Positions 4,997 to 9,024 of a DNA stretch of 9,024 bases are shown piece after piece (positions within the stretch are counted from its first letter, which is position 1; each line of letters begins with the position of its first letter). The notes under the pieces are model-generated. The model was not told where the DNA came from, made no database searches, and worked only from the letters and a program-made list of their open reading frames with translations. The stretch comes from Croceibacterium_A sp965977975. Its GTDB lineage: Bacteria > Pseudomonadota > Alphaproteobacteria > Sphingomonadales > Sphingomonadaceae. Location: positions 1 through 9,024 of the forward strand of contig CBHCZH010000146.1 of the NCBI GenBank assembly GCA_965977975.1, written 5' to 3'. The translations under genes were made by a program, and so were the position numbers.

Positions 4997-6334
4997 CTAG
5001 TGCGCGCGCGCCATAGAGGCGCGAGCCGATCCGTCGCGGCCGTAAGGATCGGAACCGAGTGCGAGCCGGTCTCCGTCCGTCTGCACCGTCAGGTAAGTAA
5101 TGTAGATCGGCACCGGCTGGCGCAAGTCGACGCGCGTTTCCGGGTTGCCCGCCCTCGGCATCGCGCCGCCGAGCAGCCAGCGGCCGAGCCGCTCGGCATC
5201 CTCGAGCCGCACGCAGCCATTGCTGAACTGCCGGGCGTCGGCGAGCAACAGGTCCTTGTCGGGCGTATCGTGGAGGTAGATTCCTTGCGGGTTCGGGAAC
5301 TCGAACTTGACCGTGCCCATGGCGTTCGTCGCGCCCGGATTCTGGCGGACGCGCACTTCCGCTTCGCCGCGCGCTACGGCGCGCCAGTCGATCTTGGCCG
5401 GGTCGAGCCGCACGGGCGAGTCGCTCCAGTCGGACAGCACTTCGTAGCCGCGCTCGCGCAGATAGCGCACGCCCTGGCCGAGCACGCCGGCGGCGATCGT
5501 CTTGCGCACCAGGTGCTCGGGCACGTTCCAGTACGGATTGAGCACGGCCTGGCGGAGATAGCCCGCCATCATCGGCGTCGGCGTGTCGGGCTTGCCGACC
5601 ACGATCCGCATCGAATCCACCACCCGATCGCCTTCGTACATCCATAGCCGCGCGCTCGCGATGTCGATCAGCACATGCCGCGACCAGGGCGCGGCCGGAA
5701 TGGCACGAAGCCGCTCCAGGCTGGCTTGGGCTGCCTGCCGCAGCGTGCCAGCCGGCGGGTGCGTCGACAGATTCTTCCGGATCTGTGCGTAGAGCGGATG
5801 CATCCAGCGCATGCCCGTGACGTAATCCTCGATCGAACTCGCTTGCGCAGCCGCTTGCAGCACGGTGGTGCCGGTCGGCACGATCGGCCGCATGACCTCG
5901 TGCTCGTAGATCATCTCGGCGCCTGCCGGCCGGCGCAGCATCGCCTCGGCGTAGCGGGCAAGGGCGCCCGACAGCGCCAGCTCGGCTTGAGCGAGCGATG
6001 CGGGCGAACGGTCCCGTTGCGCGTCACGAACGGCCGCGGCGAGCTCGTCCGCGCGCAGCTGCACGGGATCGAGACCATCGTACTCCGCCGTCTGGATCAG
6101 CTTCAGCAGTTCGCGCGCCGCGGGCCGCAGCGACCCCGACCGCGTGATCCACAGCGGACCGTCGCTATGGGCGTAGAACGCCCGCATGTCGCCGCTCGCC
6201 TGCTCGACCAGTGCTGCCTGGAGTGCGCTTCCAGCAGGCTCTGCCGCTCCCGCCACCGAGAGGGGGGCGGCCAGCATCAGGCCGGCCGTGGCCAGGGAAC
6301 GAACGACGGCACGGAAGAACGAGGGTTTGGGCAT
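4997..6334 (-). CDS. L,D-transpeptidase, YcbB/LdtD-like
   Basis: This 445-residue periplasmic enzyme probably makes 3-3 cross-links in peptidoglycan. Residues 1 to about 31 are a signal peptide (MPKPSFFRAVVRSLATAGLM, ending AGAAE). Residues about 45-195 match the YcbB-type scaffold domain (PLWITRSGSL, AEYDGLDP, LSGALARYAEAML). Residues about 219-395 form the YkuD catalytic domain: HVLIDIASARLWMYEG, VVGKPDTPTP, NPYWNVPEHL, HDTP (His355) and FSNGCVRLEDAERL with catalytic Cys374. Asn372 replaces the His common in SHGC motifs; E. coli YcbB has Ser there, so activity is not excluded. The peptidoglycan-binding domain usually inserted between scaffold and catalytic domain appears missing. The C-terminal PVPIYITYLTVQTD block is typical. 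The start at 6334 is set by the signal peptide; its ribosome-binding site is weak. It lies 59 nt after the cytochrome c gene, possibly in one operon. Confidence 0.9.
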   Translation of the reverse strand: MPKPSFFRAVVRSLATAGLMLAAPLSVAGAAEPAGSALQAALVEQASGDMRAFYAHSDGPLWITRSGSLRPAARELLKLIQTAEYDGLDPVQLRADELAAAVRDAQRDRSPASLAQAELALSGALARYAEAMLRRPAGAEMIYEHEVMRPIVPTGTTVLQAAAQASSIEDYVTGMRWMHPLYAQIRKNLSTHPPAGTLRQAAQASLERLRAIPAAPWSRHVLIDIASARLWMYEGDRVVDSMRIVVGKPDTPTPMMAGYLRQAVLNPYWNVPEHLVRKTIAAGVLGQGVRYLRERGYEVLSDWSDSPVRLDPAKIDWRAVARGEAEVRVRQNPGATNAMGTVKFEFPNPQGIYLHDTPDKDLLLADARQFSNGCVRLEDAERLGRWLLGGAMPRAGNPETRVDLRQPVPIYITYLTVQTDGDRLALGSDPYGRDGSARASMARAH

Positions 6335-6359
6335 GCCGTCTAAACCGAGGTTACAGTGC

Positions 6360-6383
6360 TCGGTTCCGGCGGCTGGGAACCGA
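6360..6383 (-). promoter_or_regulatory. Hairpin between cytochrome c and L,D-transpeptidase genes
   Basis: TCGGTTCC (6360-6367) pairs with GGAACCGA (6376-6383) as an 8-bp stem with an 8-nt loop, in the 59-nt gap between the two minus-strand genes. No U-tract follows on the minus strand. It may weaken read-through into the transpeptidase gene or protect the end of the cytochrome mRNA. Confidence 0.45.
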
Positions 6384-6393
6384 TCTTCCGCCG

Positions 6394-6927
6394 CTAAAGC
6401 GTCTTCAGATAGTTGATCACGGCCTGGCGCTGCGCGGCGTCCTTGACACCGTTGTAGGCCATCGTCGTTCCCGGCACGACACCGCGCGGGTTCTCGAGAT
6501 AGCGGTCGAGATTGGCCTGGTTCCAGCTCAGCCCCGAATCCTTCATCGCCTGGCTGTACTCGAAGCCCGCGGCCGTTCCGGCGCGGCGCCCGAACACGCC
6601 GGCGAGCGATGGACCGATCTTGTTCTCGCCACGCGCAGTGCTGTGGCAGGCCGTGCACTGGTTGAACACCGTTGGCGGGGTTGCGGCGGCCTGTGTCGCG
6701 GTGGCCGTCGGTGCCGGAGTGGGACTTGGCGACTCGGTGGGTGTTGCGTCGGGAGCGGGCGTCGCGTCGGGAGCCGGCGTCGCAGTTTCGGCGGGCGCCG
6801 CCGCATCGGCCGCTTCGGGAGTGGCATCCGTAGCCGGCTCGCCGGTTTCGTCCGCCCCGCCGCCGCAGGCGGCAAGCGCAAGCAGGACGGGGGCGAGCGC
6901 TGCGGCGGACATCGGGGGGAACTTCAT
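6394..6927 (-). CDS. Membrane-anchored lipoprotein cytochrome c (c2-like, single haem)
   Basis: This 177-residue class I c-type cytochrome probably carries electrons in the periplasm while tethered by a lipid. Residues 1-20 are a lipoprotein signal peptide with lipobox LAAC (Cys21). Residues about 22-86 are a low-complexity Ala/Pro/Thr/Asp linker that would let the haem domain reach across the periplasm. The domain follows: CTACH (Cys91, Cys94, His95) for haem attachment, then ENKIGPSLAGVFGRRAG, FEYSQAMKDSGLSW and PGTTMAYNG with Met156 as the likely sixth ligand. These blocks are typical of cytochrome c2/c550. The start at 6927 has AAGGGA (6935-6940) 7 nt upstream and gives a complete lipoprotein signal. 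It is divergent from the MATE gene and may share a transcript with the downstream transpeptidase. Its redox partners cannot be told from the neighbours. Confidence 0.93.
   Translation of the reverse strand: MKFPPMSAAALAPVLLALAACGGGADETGEPATDATPEAADAAAPAETATPAPDATPAPDATPTESPSPTPAPTATATQAAATPPTVFNQCTACHSTARGENKIGPSLAGVFGRRAGTAAGFEYSQAMKDSGLSWNQANLDRYLENPRGVVPGTTMAYNGVKDAAQRQAVINYLKTL
6746..6781. repeat. 18-bp tandem repeat in the cytochrome c linker
   Basis: Two 18-bp units (6746-6763 and 6764-6781) differ at one base and encode the repeated PAPDAT in the linker of the cytochrome. The unit length keeps the reading frame, so copy-number change would alter linker length without breaking the gene. 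Confidence 0.7.
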
Positions 6928-7007
6928 CGAGGCATCCCTTCGGGCAATACGATCGGATTTGGCGGCCTCCTATCGCCGGAATGAGCGCGCGAAAAGGCCC
7001 CAGAGCC

Positions 7008-7017
7008 TCACATGTGA
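7008..7017. promoter_or_regulatory. Perfect palindrome TCACATGTGA between divergent genes
   Basis: A 10-bp perfect palindrome lies in the 178-nt gap between the divergent cytochrome c and MATE genes, 80 nt from the former and 88 nt from the latter. It could be an operator for a dimeric regulator, but a palindrome of this length also occurs by chance. I see no convincing promoter for either gene. Confidence 0.25.
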
Positions 7018-7105
7018 CCGTCGCGCCTCACCGGGCGCCTATTTGTCGCGCTTCCCGCCGGCCTGCTTTCACATGCAACCAGGCGCGCCTATCCGGCCCC
7101 GCTGC

Positions 7106-8482
7106 ATGTTCGAACATTCGCCCTCGACCTGGCGCGGCGAACTGGCCGCAACCTTGCGCCTCGCAGGGCCGCTGGCGCTCGCCAACCTGCTGCAGATGTT
7201 GGTCTACGCGATCGACGTGATCTTCGTCGCCCGGCTCGGCGAGCAGTCGCTTGCCGCCTCGAGCCTGTCGATCGCGCTGTTCGGCCTTCTGATGTGGTGC
7301 TTCTCGGGCCTGACCGGAATGGTCGCCGCGCTAATCGCCGCCGAACTCGGCCGCCGCCGCCACGCGGTGCGCGAAGTTCGCCGCAGCGCGCGGATGGCGC
7401 TGTGGCTGGCCTTCCTCTGCGGGCTCGGCGGGATGACCGTGTGCTTCTTCGGCCGCGAGATCATGCTGCTGTCCGGGCAGGATCCGGCGATCGCCGAGCT
7501 GGCCGGCAGGTTCCTGCGGGTGATCATGTGGGCGATGATCCCGATGATCTGCGCCAACGTGCTGCGCAGCGTGGTCTCGGCGCTCGGCCGGCCGCTCTAT
7601 GCGACGGCGATCACCGCGCTGGCGATCGGCGTCGGCGCGCTCGGCAACTACATGTTCGTGTTCGGCCGTCTCGGCGCGCCCGCGCTGGGGCTCGAAGGCT
7701 CGGCTCTGGCCAGCGTCCTCACTGCGCTGTTCATGGTCGCCTCCTATGTCGCGGCGATCCAGACCAACCGGCGGCTGCGGCGCTACCGCCTGTTCGGCAA
7801 CTGGTGGCGCGCGGAATGGCGGCGCTTCGGCGAGCTGCTGCGCACCGGCTTGCCGGTGGCGGCGACGATCCTGGCCGAAGCCGGGCTGTTCAGCGGCGCG
7901 GCGTTCCTGATGGGACTGATCAGCGCCACGCAGCTCGCCGGACATACGATCGCGCTGCAGGTGGCGGCGCTGGCGTTCCAGATCCCGTTCGGGATCGGCC
8001 AGGCGGCGACGATCCGCGTCGGCTATCACTACGGCGCGCGCGACTTGGCCGCGATCGGCCGCGCGGGCTGGGTCGCGATCATGACCGGCACCGGGTTCAT
8101 GGCGCTGACCGCGTCTATCATGTTGTTCGCGCCGAGGCTGGTGCTCGGCATCTACGTCGACACCGATGCCGCCGCGAACGCCGCGCTGATGGGATTCGCC
8201 GTTCGGTTCATGGTCGTCGCCGCGGCGTTCCAGCTGTTCGACGGCCTGCAGGCAGTTGCCGCCGGCGCGCTGCGCGGCCTGCAGGACACCCGCGTGCCGA
8301 TGCTGTTCGCGCTGTTCGGCTATTGGCTGCCCGGATTCGGCACGGCGATCGTGCTCGGCTTCTTCACTCCGCTCGAGGGCCTCGGCGTGTGGGTCGGCCT
8401 CGCGGTAGGGCTGATCGTGGTTGCGCTGCTGATGCTGCAGCGCTGGAGCAGGCGCGACCGTCTCGGATTGCTCCCGGCCTGA
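7106..8482 (+). CDS. MATE-family multidrug exporter, NorM-like
   Basis: This 458-residue inner-membrane protein has about twelve hydrophobic segments in two similar halves, the usual MATE size and layout. MATE pumps of the NorM type expel cationic drugs or other small molecules in exchange for Na+ or H+. Recognisable features are RLAGPLALANLLQ in the first helix with Pro22, followed by YAIDVIFVARLG with Asp37 near the cation site of NorM. NorM-like blocks GNYMFVFGRLGAPALGLEGSA and, in the second half, FQIPFGIGQAATIRVGYHYGA and AAGALRGLQDTRVPM are also present. The start is uncertain: the ATG at 7106 sits closest to the first helix, while an in-frame ATG at 7073 would add 11 residues. Neither has a good Shine-Dalgarno. 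The frame stays open far upstream, but that part overlaps the cytochrome c gene. The substrate cannot be read from sequence. groES follows 122 nt downstream with its own promoter. Confidence 0.92.
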   Translation: MFEHSPSTWRGELAATLRLAGPLALANLLQMLVYAIDVIFVARLGEQSLAASSLSIALFGLLMWCFSGLTGMVAALIAAELGRRRHAVREVRRSARMALWLAFLCGLGGMTVCFFGREIMLLSGQDPAIAELAGRFLRVIMWAMIPMICANVLRSVVSALGRPLYATAITALAIGVGALGNYMFVFGRLGAPALGLEGSALASVLTALFMVASYVAAIQTNRRLRRYRLFGNWWRAEWRRFGELLRTGLPVAATILAEAGLFSGAAFLMGLISATQLAGHTIALQVAALAFQIPFGIGQAATIRVGYHYGARDLAAIGRAGWVAIMTGTGFMALTASIMLFAPRLVLGIYVDTDAAANAALMGFAVRFMVVAAAFQLFDGLQAVAAGALRGLQDTRVPMLFALFGYWLPGFGTAIVLGFFTPLEGLGVWVGLAVGLIVVALLMLQRWSRRDRLGLLPA

Positions 8483-8506
8483 CGCAATTTTCTTGATTAA
8501 CGGCGG

Positions 8507-8535
8507 TTGACGGCCTCGGCCAGCCGAACCATATG
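8507..8535 (+). promoter_or_regulatory. groESL promoter
   Basis: TTGACG (8507-8512) is followed after 17 nt by CATATG (8530-8535). Transcription would start near 8542, at the left edge of the CIRCE element, which is the usual arrangement for HrcA-controlled heat-shock promoters. The -10 box is a weak match. An upstream TTGATT (8493-8498) is a less suitable alternative because of spacing. Confidence 0.65.
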
Positions 8536-8542
8536 CGCGCCG

Positions 8543-8569
8543 CTGGCACTCTGAGCATGAGAGTGCCAA
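8543..8569 (+). promoter_or_regulatory. CIRCE operator (HrcA-binding site)
   Basis: CTGGCACTC-N9-GAGTGCCAA matches the CIRCE consensus TTAGCACTC-N9-GAGTGCTAA with the correct 9-nt spacer. The inner arms GCACTC/GAGTGC are perfect. CIRCE is bound by the repressor HrcA, which is inactivated on heat stress, and groESL is its standard target. The element lies at the predicted start of transcription and 35 nt before the groES ATG, so it also forms a hairpin in the mRNA leader. Confidence 0.93.
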
Positions 8570-8604
8570 TTCGTATCATCAACCTATTGGAAGAGGTCAT
8601 CAAC

Positions 8605-8892
8605 ATGGCATTCCGTCCGCTGCACGACCGCGTTCTGGTCCGCCGCATCGAGGCCGAGGAAAAGACGGCCGGCGGCATCATCATCCCCGACAGCGCCAAG
8701 GAAAAGCCGAGCGAGGGCGAGATCGTCGCCGTCGGCTCAGGCTCCAAGGCCGAAGACGGCAAGGTCACTCCGCTCGACGTCAAGGCCGGCGACCGCGTGC
8801 TGTTCGGCAAGTGGTCCGGCACCGAGGTCAAGCTCGATGGCGAGGACCTGCTGATCATGAAGGAAAGCGACATCATGGGCATCGTCGGCTGA
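8605..8892 (+). CDS. groES: Co-chaperonin GroES
   Basis: GroES (Hsp10) is the heptameric lid of the GroEL folding chamber in the cytoplasm. The protein is 95 residues, the normal length. It opens MAFRPLHDRVLVRRIEAEEKTAGGIIIPD, whose residues about 17-32 form the mobile loop that binds GroEL, including the GGIII hydrophobic tripod. EGEIVAVGSG, KAGDRVLFGKWSG and ILLMKESDI-type C-terminal blocks (here LLIMKESDIMGIVG) complete the fold. The start at 8605 has GAGG 8 nt upstream and gives the standard N-terminus; an in-frame ATG at 8533 lies in the promoter. It is controlled by the CIRCE element upstream and is co-transcribed with groEL, which begins 55 nt later. Confidence 0.98.
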   Translation: MAFRPLHDRVLVRRIEAEEKTAGGIIIPDSAKEKPSEGEIVAVGSGSKAEDGKVTPLDVKAGDRVLFGKWSGTEVKLDGEDLLIMKESDIMGIVG

Positions 8893-8947
8893 AGCCGCGA
8901 CCCGGATGCACTTCATCAACTAAACCCGAATTCCAGGAGTAACGAAC

Positions 8948-9024
8948 ATGGCTGCCAAGGACGTGAAATTCTCGCGCGACGCGCGCGAACGCATCCTCAA
9001 GGGCGTCGACACGCTCGCCAACGC
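8948..9024 (+). CDS. groEL: Chaperonin GroEL, N-terminal start (partial)
   Basis: Only the first 25 codons are in the window; the gene runs off the right edge. The visible sequence MAAKDVKFSRDARERILKGV is the standard GroEL N-terminus. AGGAG (8935-8939) lies 8 nt before the ATG. It follows groES by 55 nt in the usual groESL operon. GroEL is the tetradecameric ATP-driven folding chamber. Nothing can be said about the rest of the protein or about extra groEL copies. Confidence 0.96.
   Translation, partial: MAAKDVKFSRDARERILKGVDTLAN

Noticed and set aside
4697..5647. Plus-strand open frame of 316 codons opposite the OmpA-like and transpeptidase genes
   Set aside because: Arg/Ala/His-rich shadow crossing two well-supported genes; no ribosome-binding site or domain seen.
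6341..6380. GGAAC-N16-GGTT on the minus strand before the L,D-transpeptidase as an EcfG promoter
   Set aside because: Transcription would start at or inside the start codon, leaving no ribosome-binding site, and GGAAC is already part of the hairpin at 6360-6383.
6335..6658. Upstream extension of the L,D-transpeptidase frame to 6658
   Set aside because: It overlaps the haem domain of the cytochrome c gene in another frame, and a normal signal peptide begins at 6334.
6512..7105. Upstream extension of the MATE reading frame (about 198 codons)
   Set aside because: Most of it is antisense to the cytochrome c gene and reads as low-complexity Ala/Gly/Val. MATE proteins start just before the first helix, as at 7106.
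7331..8569. Minus-strand open frame of 412 codons opposite the MATE gene
   Set aside because: Gln/Arg/Glu/Ala/His-rich translation with no motif, antisense to a clear membrane transporter and running across the groES promoter and CIRCE.

Overview
The window reads as chromosome from a high-GC alphaproteobacterium, most likely a sphingomonad (Sphingomonadales). This rests on recognising the proteins (alphaproteobacterial-type RpoB N-terminus, L10, L7/L12, GroES, and an OmpA-like barrel with a proline-rich tail), on promoters of the TTGAC-N16/17-TAnnng type, and on a CIRCE element in front of groES. I could not run a database search.

Layout from left to right. (1) The N-terminal part of rpoB lies on the minus strand and runs off the left edge. 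It has a near-consensus promoter at 936-964 and a ~210-nt leader containing a long hairpin. (2) A 23-residue membrane peptide gene follows, also on the minus strand. (3) Divergent from it is a secreted erythromycin-esterase-family protein on the plus strand. (4) rplJ-rplL (L10 and L7/L12) follow on the plus strand with their own promoter and a ~250-nt structured leader, ending at a strong intrinsic terminator. (5) Three envelope genes lie on the minus strand: a lipoprotein cytochrome c, an L,D-transpeptidase and an OmpA-like beta-barrel protein. (6) A NorM-type MATE exporter is on the plus strand, divergent from the cytochrome. (7) groES and the start of groEL are on the plus strand, with a promoter and a CIRCE operator.

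The most notable point is the break in the usual rplJ-rplL-rpoB-rpoC order. Here rplJL and rpoB are divergent and separated by about 2.1 kb carrying two other genes, and each has its own promoter and structured leader. RNA polymerase beta synthesis is therefore probably uncoupled from L10 autoregulation at the transcript level. No mobile element, tRNA, rRNA or CRISPR array was recognised, and no clearly undescribed multi-gene system is evident. The best candidates for new biology are the rpoB leader hairpin, the rplJ leader and the tiny membrane peptide beside rpoB.
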